The translations under genes and the position numbers were made by a program. From NCBI GenBank assembly GCA_043821115.1, contig JBDRDD010000001.1, positions 1 to 64,000 of the forward strand: DNA of 64,000 bases, in the 5' to 3' direction. This DNA is from JBDRDD01 sp043821115 (GTDB lineage: Bacteria; CAYTYR01; UBA6262; DAOVJB01). Below the pieces are notes generated by a model that saw only the letters and a program-made list of their open reading frames with translations, searched no databases and had not been told where the DNA came from. Shown piece by piece: positions 1 to 8,024 of this stretch; position 1 is the stretch's first letter; each line of letters starts with the position of its first letter.

Positions 1-464
1 GTTGCTAAAAGATCTTCGCCAATATTAACACCAGCGCTACCAAATGGCGTCTTGGCTTTGAATTTTATTTCTCTGCCATAAATAAACAAAGGATATGTAT
101 TTGTCCATGATGAAAAATTCTTGGTTTCTTTTTTAACCGCAAGAGTATGTGTAGTCATGCTATTAGTACAATTCGCTACCTCATCCTGTACCACCACAGT
201 CGGTATTTTCGAGACAGTCGGATTTGCAAAAACCATCGGTTTAGCAGTTAATGTACCCTTAAGATTAGCATTGTATATGGGAAGCGCGATAGATGGATCA
301 ACTTTTGTATTATCCACTATTATCTTCAGTGCCGCTCCTCTCTCTGTAAAACGACGTGCGATTTCCCGATTAACATCAAGACTCTCAGCAAAGACCGTAA
401 TAGAAACCATCGCAAGTAATAGGACTATCATAAAAACGCTTATAATATAATGGTGAAGTTTCAT
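1..464 (-). CDS. Secreted protein, N-terminal part (possible ETX/MTX2 aerolysin-like), runs off window
   Basis: The reading frame starts at ATG 464-462, behind an AAAGGAGG ribosome-binding site, and stays open to base 1, so about 154 residues are seen. Residues 1-26 form a signal peptide ending VTVFA. The mature part is rich in Thr, Ser, Val and Asn, with alternating polar and apolar residues; the stretch THTLAVKKETKNFSSWTNT followed by KFKAKTPFGSAGVNI resembles the strand-rich insertion region of ETX/MTX2 (aerolysin-like) beta-pore-forming proteins. That assignment is pattern recognition only, and a generic exported protein is the alternative. It follows the second discoidin lipoprotein gene in the same direction. 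Confidence 0.6.
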   Translation of the reverse strand, partial: MKLHHYIISVFMIVLLLAMVSITVFAESLDVNREIARRFTERGAALKIIVDNTKVDPSIALPIYNANLKGTLTAKPMVFANPTVSKIPTVVVQDEVANCTNSMTTHTLAVKKETKNFSSWTNTYPLFIYGREIKFKAKTPFGSAGVNIGEDLLA

Positions 465-543
465 TTCTTGCCTCCTTTTAGTTAAAAAATTTAAGTAATA
501 AACCTAAATTTTGTCTTTGTTTTCTACCTCCTTTTAGACACTC

Positions 544-1146
544 CTATTGCGCACCGGCTTCATAAACGAAAATGTCCCATATAGAGAAACCCCAGTCTGT
601 AGCTCTTTTTATTAAATCCAATTTAACATACCGAGCTTCTACAGGCTCAAAATCATGTCTCTTACTCCCTCTACCTCCTCCGCTATATACCTCTGTCCAG
701 TTAGACTTATCATTAGAAACAAGAACGCTCATCTTACGCGCACAGGCAACCTCCCATTTAATTATAACGGTACTGATTTTCTTGGGAGCACCTAAATCAA
801 GAAGAAGCCATTGTTCATCTTCATAAGCACTGGCCCATCTTGTTCCGCCTATCCCGTCTATTGTCATCTCAGGACCCGGTCCTGATCCTGCTTCCCCTGA
901 TTTATGATCACTTTTAGAAGAACTGGTGGCTTCAGCTATTTTTAAGGGCTCTCCTAGACCCTTAAAAAGATCTTTTTTCTCTTGTTGCTCAGCTGCTGCT
1001 GCAGCCGCATCCCCTGGCCTCGGAGCCATTATACTCTTCATCACTGTATACTGCTTTGGCGCGCCGCAACCCGACAAAAACGCTGATAAAACCAAGAGAC
1101 CCAAGCTTAGAATAATAAATTTTTTTATAATCGTTCTCTTTTTCAT
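544..1146 (-). CDS. Discoidin (F5/8 type C) domain lipoprotein
   Basis: A 200-residue lipoprotein. The lipobox LSGC with lipidated Cys27 follows a short hydrophobic segment, then a Pro/Ala/Glu-rich linker to about residue 65. Residues about 70-198 match a discoidin/F5-8 type C carbohydrate-binding fold: MTIDG, TRWAS, a WLLLDLG strand, VLVSNDKSNW and a closing ARYVKLDL. Such domains bind glycans at the cell surface. It lies 66 bp after a solute-binding protein gene, the same pairing as at 2648-4580. I infer a surface glycan-binding partner of the transporter. It is clearly paralogous to the 2648-3226 product. Confidence 0.85.
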   Translation of the reverse strand: MKKRTIIKKFIILSLGLLVLSAFLSGCGAPKQYTVMKSIMAPRPGDAAAAAAEQQEKKDLFKGLGEPLKIAEATSSSKSDHKSGEAGSGPGPEMTIDGIGGTRWASAYEDEQWLLLDLGAPKKISTVIIKWEVACARKMSVLVSNDKSNWTEVYSGGGRGSKRHDFEPVEARYVKLDLIKRATDWGFSIWDIFVYEAGAQ

Positions 1147-1212
1147 CTTTATATCATCTCTCCCTTCTTAAAGAGATTTCGGGGTTCTTTCAGAAATACC
1201 CGGAAAAGCACT

Positions 1213-2475
1213 TTACCTTACACCTAATTCTTCTCTGGTTGATTTCATCTGTTTGTTAGTCTTTTGGTCAGCTTTCCCCATAGCCCTATCAAAATCATCG
1301 CCTCTTAAGATAACCTCATTCAAAGCATCGTTTAAGTACTGATAACTCTCATCTCCGCCAATTACAAACCGAGGGGCCTGTGAAGCGTCTAATTGGCTTT
1401 TCAGTATCCTGGCATAACCGCTCTCCAGTCCAATTATACTCCAGGCTTTTACATTTGGAGATAACAGGACTCCTCCGCCCTCTTTCATTATTGTATCAAA
1501 AATACTCTTTTGAGCTTCAGGGCTGGTTATATAGGTCAAAAACTGCATAGCTTCTTTCTTATGCTTAGAGGAGGCAAAGATTCCCATACTCCTGCCTCCG
1601 ATAAATCCAATGTTACCAGCCGGTCCGCTAGGAAGCATGGATACCACCCATTTACCAGTGATATCAGATGCCTGAGTGAATAATGTAGGGGTTATCCAGT
1701 CACCATCTATCATTATTGGAAAATCACCGGTTACAAAACCTGTGAAAGCGTCTAAAATTGCGTAAGGCATACCATATTTTGTATAAAGATCAGTGAAGAA
1801 TCTTAAGCCCTTAACTGCTTCGGGGGATGTCAAATTTGATTTTAGACCATCTTCAGTATAAACATTCCCGCCGGCTTGCCAAATAAAAGGAAATGCACCT
1901 ATCCACTCTTTATTTCCCCAACCAATAACAAACTCTTTCCCTTCTGCCTTAAGTTTAGGGATTAAAGCAGTCAATTCTTCCCATGTAGTAGGTACAGAAA
2001 GACCTAACTCCTTGAAAATGTCCAGTCTCACATACATTAGTAATGTAGTCATATCATAACGAACCCCGTAGATACTTCCTTTATACGTGAGCGGACGCAT
2101 AGCACCTGGAAAAGTATTGTCTATGATTTTTTTACTCTCATTAGGAAATTCTTTTACTAAATCAACCATCCCACCTTTGACACCAAAAAAAGTGGGCCAT
2201 GTTGAACCCATGGTCCCAATATCAGGCGTCATTCCTGCAGCAATGGCAGTTAAGAATTTCGTTCGCGATTCCTGCCAGCTAAAGACTTGTACTTTTACCT
2301 TAATCCCTGTCTTTTGGGTAAAGTCTTTTGCTACGGTTGTAATCGCATCAGCTTCGTCCTGACTTCCAGTATGCCAGAAACTAATTTCTACAGCATATGC
2401 TACCATATTACACATCATCATCACTAAGAAACTCGCAAATACAGTAAAAAACAATCTTTTTATATGCAATCTCAA
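1213..2475 (-). CDS. ABC sugar transporter solute-binding protein (family 1), paralog 1
   Basis: 420 residues. The start is TTG at 2475 behind an AGGGG site. A signal peptide (residues 1-28, ending VAYA) precedes the family 1 extracellular solute-binding fold, which begins EISFWHTGSQDEADAI. Typical features are PDIGTMGSTW, a GVRYDMTTLLMYVR segment, the GWGNKEWIGAFPFIWQAGG block and PSGPAGNIGFIGGRSMGIF. No lipobox is seen, so it should be a soluble periplasmic protein. It is closely similar along its length to the products of 3324-4580 and 6651-7910, indicating local gene duplication. The ligand is probably an oligosaccharide but cannot be named. Confidence 0.92.
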   Translation of the reverse strand: MRLHIKRLFFTVFASFLVMMMCNMVAYAVEISFWHTGSQDEADAITTVAKDFTQKTGIKVKVQVFSWQESRTKFLTAIAAGMTPDIGTMGSTWPTFFGVKGGMVDLVKEFPNESKKIIDNTFPGAMRPLTYKGSIYGVRYDMTTLLMYVRLDIFKELGLSVPTTWEELTALIPKLKAEGKEFVIGWGNKEWIGAFPFIWQAGGNVYTEDGLKSNLTSPEAVKGLRFFTDLYTKYGMPYAILDAFTGFVTGDFPIMIDGDWITPTLFTQASDITGKWVVSMLPSGPAGNIGFIGGRSMGIFASSKHKKEAMQFLTYITSPEAQKSIFDTIMKEGGGVLLSPNVKAWSIIGLESGYARILKSQLDASQAPRFVIGGDESYQYLNDALNEVILRGDDFDRAMGKADQKTNKQMKSTREELGVR

Positions 2476-2507
2476 TTATATCCCCTCCTTTCAATAATTT
2501 TTTGAGG

Positions 2508-2608
2508 CTTTCTCATATTTAGTAGAAAGAATTTTCTGCGAGTTAGATAAATAAAAGTCCACTAATAACTTTTTGTCTCGACAAAATATAAGTATAAATA
2601 TGAGAAAG
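2508..2608. promoter_or_regulatory. Long inverted repeat with inner dyad upstream of SBP paralog 1
   Basis: A perfect 14-bp inverted repeat occupies 2508-2521 (CTTTCTCATATTTA) and 2595-2608, 73 bp apart. Inside lies a second dyad, TTTTGTC (2571-2577) and GACAAAA (2580-2586). It sits in the 172-bp gap between the discoidin lipoprotein and the next solute-binding protein. It could be an operator with looping or an RNA structure; no T-run follows, so a terminator is less likely. Function is inferred from position only. Confidence 0.4.
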
Positions 2609-2647
2609 AGCTGATTGTTTTTATTATTTTATTATTACAAGCTGGCT

Positions 2648-3226
2648 TTACTCATATATTTTAACTTCCCACAGAGAGAAACCCCATCCTGTAGCCCTTT
2701 TTATCAAATCTAACTTAACATACCTGGCATTTGTAGGAGTAAAATCAATCCTTTTCTTTCCCGGTCTGCCTCCGCCATTATATACCTCTGTCCATTTAGC
2801 ATTATCTACAGAAACAAGGACGCGCATTGTACGTGGGCAAGCCACTTCCCAATCAAGTATAACAGCCTTAATTTTCTTGGTAGCACCTAAATCAAGAAGA
2901 AGCCATTCGCCGTCTGAATACGCAGTAGACCATCTGCTTCCACCCAGTCCATCTATTGTCATTTCAGGCCCTGGCCCTGCTCCTGCTTCGCCTGTTGCAA
3001 GAGAACTTATGGAAGAGGCAGTGGCTGCGGCTACCTTCAAAGGAGCCCCTAAACCTTCATCAATAGTTTTCTTCTTGGGAGCTGCTGTACTTCCTGGGGC
3101 TACTGGCTCAGGAGCTAATATAGAATCCCCCATAACCGCATATTCCTGTGAAACACACCCCGACAAGAACATTGATAAAACTAATAGATTCAAACTTAGA
3201 ACAATAAAAATTGTTGTCTTTTTCAT
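2648..3226 (-). CDS. Discoidin (F5/8 type C) domain lipoprotein, second copy
   Basis: 192 residues from ATG 3226, which has a purine-rich GGGGGGAG site about 8 bases upstream; a longer frame to 3295 would bury the signal sequence. The lipobox LSGC places the lipidated cysteine at residue 24. A Pro/Ala-rich linker leads to a discoidin domain with MTIDG, SRWSTAY, WLLLDLG, VLVSVDNAKWTEVYNGGG and ARYVKLDLIKRATGWGFS. It lies 97 bp after SBP paralog 2 and closely resembles the 544-1146 product. A surface glycan-binding role beside the ABC transporter is inferred. Confidence 0.86.
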   Translation of the reverse strand: MKKTTIFIVLSLNLLVLSMFLSGCVSQEYAVMGDSILAPEPVAPGSTAAPKKKTIDEGLGAPLKVAAATASSISSLATGEAGAGPGPEMTIDGLGGSRWSTAYSDGEWLLLDLGATKKIKAVILDWEVACPRTMRVLVSVDNAKWTEVYNGGGRPGKKRIDFTPTNARYVKLDLIKRATGWGFSLWEVKIYE

Positions 3227-3323
3227 TCTTGTCTTCTCCCCCCTTTTCCTTAAATTTTCGTTGGCCACTTTATGTTTTCTCCTCTCTTCTCTCATAAATG
3301 TTATACATTTTTAATTTATACCT

Positions 3324-4580
3324 TTAATCTATATCCAGCTCTGAACGCACAAACTTCATCTGAGCATTAGTTTTTGAATCAGCTTCTTGAATAACCTTAT
3401 TAAAATCCATACCCCTTAAGATGATCTGATTCAAAGCATCGTTAATATACTGATAACTTTCGTCTCCGCCAATAACAAACCGAGGTGCCTGCGAAACTTC
3501 AAGTTGCTTCCTGAGTACTTGAGCATAATCTTTTTCTAATCCGATAATATCCCACGCTTTTATATTCGGAGATAGCAAAAGACCTCCTGCTTTCTCCCTA
3601 AGTATTTCAAAGATTCTTTTTTGCACTTCAGGAGTAGATAAATAAACTAAGAATTGTATTGCCTCTTTCTTATGTTTAGAACCAGAAAAAATTCCTAGGT
3701 TTCTACCTCCGATAAATCCAGCATCACACTCCGGTCCTCTAGGAAGAACAGCTACGGTCCATTTTCCTTTTAAATCCGGAGACTGGGTTTCAATCGTAGG
3801 CCCAATCCAGTCCCCGTCTAAAATTATAGGATAAAGCCCTGTTGAAAAACCAGTATAAGTATCCAATACCGCATGCGGTACACCATACTTGGTGTAAAGA
3901 TCAGTGAAAAATTTTAACCCTTCCAGTGTCTTAGGAGAGGTTAAATTTGACTTTGTTCCTTTAGCATTATATGGATCCCCACCAGCCTGCCAGATAAAAG
4001 GAAATGCACCTATCCATTCTTTATTACCCCAGCCAATAGCAAAGTCTTTGTTAACTGCTTTAAGTTTAGGAATTAAAGCCGTCAATTCTTCCCATGTAGT
4101 AGGTATAGAAAGACCCAATTCCTTAAATATATCCTCCCTTACATATAATAATAATGTAGTCATATCATAGCGAAGGCCATAAACCGCACCTTTATATTGC
4201 GCAGAGGATAAAGCACCTGGAAAGGTATCAGCTAAAATCTGCTTGGTTTCTTGCGGAAATTCCTTCATTAAATCAACCATACCACCTTTTAGCCCGAAAT
4301 AAGTGGGCCAGGTAGAGCCCATAGTCCCAATATCAGGAGTGAGTCTTGCCGCAATAGAAACCAAAAATTTTGTCCTGGCTTCATTCCAGCCAAAAACCTG
4401 CCCTTTTACTTCTATACAAGTTTGTGCGGTGAAATCTTTTGCTACCATATTTATCGCGTCGATCTCGTCCTGAGTACCAGTGTGCCAAAAAGTAATACTT
4501 GCGGCCTCAATTGTAGCAGAGGACAAAAGAATGACACAAATACTTAACGTAATAATTGTTAGATATCTCCTAAGATCCAT
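3324..4580 (-). CDS. ABC sugar transporter solute-binding protein (family 1), paralog 2
   Basis: 418 residues if started at ATG 4580, which has the better spacing from AAAGGAG than the ATG at 4589. A signal peptide ends near residue 26 (TIEA). The mature protein starts ASITFWHTGTQDEIDAI and keeps PDIGTMGSTWPTYFG, GLRYDMTTLLLYVR, GWGNKEWIGAFPFIWQAGG and CDAGFIGGRNLGIF. It has extra cysteines (in the TCIEV and PECDAGF segments) that the other two copies lack. It directly follows the two permease genes, so it is the most likely partner of that channel, followed by a discoidin lipoprotein gene. Confidence 0.92.
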   Translation of the reverse strand: MDLRRYLTIITLSICVILLSSATIEAASITFWHTGTQDEIDAINMVAKDFTAQTCIEVKGQVFGWNEARTKFLVSIAARLTPDIGTMGSTWPTYFGLKGGMVDLMKEFPQETKQILADTFPGALSSAQYKGAVYGLRYDMTTLLLYVREDIFKELGLSIPTTWEELTALIPKLKAVNKDFAIGWGNKEWIGAFPFIWQAGGDPYNAKGTKSNLTSPKTLEGLKFFTDLYTKYGVPHAVLDTYTGFSTGLYPIILDGDWIGPTIETQSPDLKGKWTVAVLPRGPECDAGFIGGRNLGIFSGSKHKKEAIQFLVYLSTPEVQKRIFEILREKAGGLLLSPNIKAWDIIGLEKDYAQVLRKQLEVSQAPRFVIGGDESYQYINDALNQIILRGMDFNKVIQEADSKTNAQMKFVRSELDID

Positions 4581-4623
4581 ACTTATCATTTCTCCTTTAG
4601 TTTTTATTCATTATTTGACATTT

Positions 4624-5457
4624 TTATTCTTTCATTCCCGTAAACGCTATACCCTTAATAAACATCCTCTGGAACATTAGAAATAAAATCACTATCGGCA
4701 TAGTAGCCAATGTTGCCCCAGCCATAAGAGTAATTATTCTTGAACCGTAAGTCTCCGCATTCATCACTGCTAAAGCTAGAGGTAATGTCCGTAGTTCATT
4801 TCTGTTCATAATAATAATAAGTGGCCAAACAAACATATTCCACATATGCAAAAACTCAAAAATACCTAAAGTAGCAAGAGCCGGTCTGATTTCAGGCAGG
4901 ATAATCAAACGATAGATCCTAAAATCACCACATCCATCTATTCGTGCCGCATCTATTAAATCGTTAGGTATGCTTCTTATTAACTGACGCATTAAGAAAA
5001 CACCGAATACTCCCGCAATATACGGAATTATTAATGCCCGATAGGTATCTAGCCAACCCAGGTTCTTGGCAATTAAGTAACCAGGAATAAGATTAACCTG
5101 CCAGGGAACCATCATTGAAGCAAGAAAAAAACCAAAAATAAAATTCTGGAAAGGGAATTTATGCTTAGCAAAAGCATATCCAGCCAGAGAGCAAAAGAAA
5201 AGATTGCAAATCGTAACCACTCCCGCGATAAAAACACTATTAAGCATATATCTTCCAAAAGGTACTAACTTAAATAAATCTTTATACCCTTCTAGAGTAG
5301 GGTCCCTTAACCAAAATTGAGGGGGATACTTAAGAATATCTTTTGCCTGACTGAATGAAGATTTGACCATCCAGTAAAATGGCATAAGCATGGTCATAGA
5401 TACTGCAATTAGTATGATATATAATACTATTTTAGCAATACTTCGAAGCCATTTCAA
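4624..5457 (-). CDS. ABC sugar transporter permease, MalG type
   Basis: 277 residues with six predicted membrane helices. The cytoplasmic EAA loop that docks the ATPase is seen as LIDAARIDGCGDFRIYRLIILP near residue 180 (the EAAxxDG-x9-IxLP pattern). The short N-terminus and FYWMVKSSF match the MalG/carbohydrate CUT1 permease family. The gene starts 15 bp after the MalF-type gene and is followed by SBP paralog 2, forming one transport unit. No MalK/MsmK-type ATPase is encoded in the window, so it must be supplied from elsewhere, as with shared CUT1 ATPases in other bacteria. Confidence 0.93.
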   Translation of the reverse strand: MKWLRSIAKIVLYIILIAVSMTMLMPFYWMVKSSFSQAKDILKYPPQFWLRDPTLEGYKDLFKLVPFGRYMLNSVFIAGVVTICNLFFCSLAGYAFAKHKFPFQNFIFGFFLASMMVPWQVNLIPGYLIAKNLGWLDTYRALIIPYIAGVFGVFLMRQLIRSIPNDLIDAARIDGCGDFRIYRLIILPEIRPALATLGIFEFLHMWNMFVWPLIIIMNRNELRTLPLALAVMNAETYGSRIITLMAGATLATMPIVILFLMFQRMFIKGIAFTGMKE

Positions 5458-5472
5458 TTTTCATATACCCCT

Positions 5473-6417
5473 TTAATCCTTTGGTTGGAACAACTTGAAA
5501 TTGACTATCGTGATAATAAAAATGATAGCAAATAATACATAAGCTACCGCGGAAGCATAACCCATCCGTAACCTTTCAAAACCCTGCTCATAAAGATGAG
5601 CCACTACAACTAAACCTGCATTAAGAGGCCCTCCTATAGACTCTATGCTACGGACCATAATATACATCTGCTCAAATACCTGAAAACCATTGATTATTGA
5701 CCAGACAACTATAAATAATGTGGTTGGTCTTAAAAGCGGTAGAGTAATGTGCCAAAACCTTTTAAATGCATTAGCCCCGTCAATTTCTGCAGCTTCATAT
5801 AGTGAATTAGAAATTCCCTGTAACCCAGCCAAGAATATTACCATACCGTAACCGATTCCACCCCAGATTGCCATCGCCATTACAGAAGGTAATATAAGAT
5901 TTAAATCACCCAGCCAGTTTAAGGGTTTCATCTTAGCAAAACTCAAAAAATAATTTAATAAGCCATATTTATTGGGAGAATATATCCATCGCCAGACAAC
6001 TGATATAGCTACTGCTGAGGTCACTGAAGGAAGAAAATAAACTGTACGGAAGAAATTTCTAAATCTTATCTTCTGGTCTAAGAGAACTGCTAAAATTAAA
6101 GAAAGGGTGACACCGGCAGAAACAGTTATTCCTGTATAAATAGCTGTATTTTTCATTGCTACCCAGAAAACAGGATTGGTAAAAACTGTTTTGAAATTTT
6201 TTAGACCAACAAATTTAGGTGGGTTAAAAATATCATATCTGCAGAAACTTAAACCCAAGGATGTGATAAAAGGTATTACCCACCACCAGACAAAAATTAT
6301 TCCTACTGGAGCGATAAATAAATATGAAACCCAGTTTGCTAATATCCTTTTATAGAGAGGCCTTTTCTTAAAAAGGTGCTTATATCTCTGATCTTCAGGA
6401 ATCTTCACATGACTCAA
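5473..6417 (-). CDS. ABC sugar transporter permease, MalF type
   Basis: About 314 residues with six membrane helices after a basic N-terminus. The EAA loop appears as LYEAAEIDGANAFKRFWHITLP near residues 205-225. It pairs with the MalG-type permease 15 bp downstream to form a CUT1 sugar channel. The start is TTG at 6417 with GGGGTT about 9 bases upstream; GTG at 6408 is an alternative. The 233-bp gap upstream suggests its own promoter, separate from SBP paralog 3. Confidence 0.92.
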   Translation of the reverse strand: MSHVKIPEDQRYKHLFKKRPLYKRILANWVSYLFIAPVGIIFVWWWVIPFITSLGLSFCRYDIFNPPKFVGLKNFKTVFTNPVFWVAMKNTAIYTGITVSAGVTLSLILAVLLDQKIRFRNFFRTVYFLPSVTSAVAISVVWRWIYSPNKYGLLNYFLSFAKMKPLNWLGDLNLILPSVMAMAIWGGIGYGMVIFLAGLQGISNSLYEAAEIDGANAFKRFWHITLPLLRPTTLFIVVWSIINGFQVFEQMYIMVRSIESIGGPLNAGLVVVAHLYEQGFERLRMGYASAVAYVLFAIIFIITIVNFKLFQPKD

Positions 6418-6650
6418 TATTTTTTAACCCCATTAAAATAAAAATATGGATCCCTAAACCTTATAAAAGTTTTGGATTATAATACATGATAATAATAAAA
6501 TTATAGTACTTACATATATTTTAATATTATCGGTTTAATTTGCACAACACGACAAAAAAAACTATTATAATCCGTTTATCCTTTTAATAAGACAAGTTAA
6601 TGAAGTATTGCCAAAGGGTATTCTCTAATAATGTAAAAAAGAGGTCAAAA
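6418..6650 (-). promoter_or_regulatory. Promoter-bearing gap upstream of the permease genes
   Basis: This very A+T-rich gap holds a consensus -10 box (TATAAT on the minus strand, 6564-6569) with a TTGTCT at 6590-6595. Their spacing is 20 bases, which is long, so the -35 assignment is doubtful. A TTTTGTCG half-site in the same area resembles the inner dyad at 2571-2586, hinting at shared regulation of the sugar locus. No gene or RNA structure is evident. Confidence 0.35.
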
Positions 6651-7910
6651 TTACTTAATACCTAATTCGTCTCGAGCAAGTTTCATCTGCGCATTAGTCT
6701 TATCATCAGCCTTTTTCATAGCCTTATTAAAATCATCGCCCTTTAAGACAATCTCTTCTAAAGCAAAATTCAAGTACCTGTAACTTTCATCTCCACCAAC
6801 TTCAAATGCAGGGGCTAGTGAATTCTCTAACTGCTTTTTCATCACCCTGGCAAGGGTTGGTTCAAGATTAATCAGACTCCAAGTCTTTGTATTTGCTGAT
6901 AACATAACTGCGCCTGCCTTGTCTACTAACATTGTAAAGAGCTTCGCTTGAACTTTAGCAGTCATTATGTATTCCATGAACTGCATAGCTTCCTTTTTAT
7001 GTGTAGACTTGGAAAAAATCCCCATGCCTCTGCCACCAATAAATCCGGTGTTACCAGCTGGTCCCTTAGGAAAAGGTGCTACTGCCCATTTTCCTGCAAG
7101 CTCAGGTGATGAAATGGCAACCCTGGTGCCAATCCAGTCTCCATCTATTATTACCGGATACTCACCGGTTATAAAACCTGTAAGAACATCTATTCTCCCG
7201 TGAGGAACACCATATTTCGTATAAAGGTCTGTAAAGAATTTTAACCCTTTAAGTGATTCCGGTGAACTCAAATTTGATTTTTTCCCACCATCAGTATAAA
7301 CAGTTCCGCCTGCCTGCCAGAGATAAGGGAACGCACCTATCCATTCTCTATTTCCCCAACCCATCGCAAAGCTTTTGCCAGCTGACTGAAGTTTAGAAAG
7401 TACAACCGTGAATTCTTCCCAGGTGCCAGGGACAGAAAGGCCTAACTCCTTAAATATATCCAGCCTTACAAACATCAACATAATATTTATATCATAACGA
7501 ACTCCGTAAACATTTCCCTTATATGTGCAAGGACGCATAGCCCCTGGAAAGGTTTCATCCACAATCCTTTTAGTCTCTTTGGGGAATTCCTTTGATAAAT
7601 TGATCATCCCTCCTTTGAGACCAAAAAAAGGAGGCCACGTAGAACCCATGGTTCCAATATCAGGTGTAACTCCGGCAGCGATCGCAGTTAGGAACTTTGT
7701 CCGGGATTGTGGCCAGCTAAAGACAGACGTTTTTATCGTAATGCCTGTCTGTTTAGTAAAATCTTTAGCTACCTCGTTAATAGCATCGGCTTCATCCTCG
7801 GTACCAGTGTGCCAAAAAGTAATTTCCACAGCATAAGATACAGCAGTAGTCATCATCAGTAAGAGGCCAACAGTTATAGCTACGGATAACCTTTTAATAT
7901 CCCACCTCAT
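6651..7910 (-). CDS. ABC sugar transporter solute-binding protein (family 1), paralog 3
   Basis: 419 residues with a signal peptide ending VSYA (residues 1-27). The mature N-terminus EITFWHTGTEDEADAINEVA and the blocks PDIGTMGSTWPPFFG, GNVYGVRYDINIMLMFVR, GWGNREWIGAFPYLWQAGG and GNTGFIGGRGMGIF match paralogs 1 and 2. It lies between the porin-like gene and the permease pair. The ligand pocket differs in places from the other copies (for example NIMLMFVR versus TTLLMYVR), so the three copies may cover different sugars. Ligand unknown. Confidence 0.92.
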   Translation of the reverse strand: MRWDIKRLSVAITVGLLLMMTTAVSYAVEITFWHTGTEDEADAINEVAKDFTKQTGITIKTSVFSWPQSRTKFLTAIAAGVTPDIGTMGSTWPPFFGLKGGMINLSKEFPKETKRIVDETFPGAMRPCTYKGNVYGVRYDINIMLMFVRLDIFKELGLSVPGTWEEFTVVLSKLQSAGKSFAMGWGNREWIGAFPYLWQAGGTVYTDGGKKSNLSSPESLKGLKFFTDLYTKYGVPHGRIDVLTGFITGEYPVIIDGDWIGTRVAISSPELAGKWAVAPFPKGPAGNTGFIGGRGMGIFSKSTHKKEAMQFMEYIMTAKVQAKLFTMLVDKAGAVMLSANTKTWSLINLEPTLARVMKKQLENSLAPAFEVGGDESYRYLNFALEEIVLKGDDFNKAMKKADDKTNAQMKLARDELGIK

Positions 7911-7940
7911 GTTATGTGTACCTCCTTTTATATTTAAGAC

Positions 7941-8001
7941 AAAGGCAGGTTATCTTTTACCTCGCTTGAATAACTCACTTGATAATCGACAACCTGCCTT
8001 T
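7941..8001. repeat. Inverted repeat between porin-like gene and SBP paralog 3
   Basis: Perfect 11-bp arms AAAGGCAGGTT (7941-7951) and AACCTGCCTTT (7991-8001) enclose a 39-base loop. On the plus strand a short T-run follows; on the minus strand, the direction of the genes, it does not. It may be a partial terminator or RNA-stabilising stem that sets porin and SBP levels, but this is inference. Confidence 0.5.
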
Positions 8002-8024
8002 TTATTAATAAAATGTAAAATCTT

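Noticed and set aside
121..450. 109-codon plus frame with a signal-like N-terminus
   Set aside because: It lies antisense to the partial secreted protein, which has a strong ribosome-binding site and signal peptide on the minus strand.
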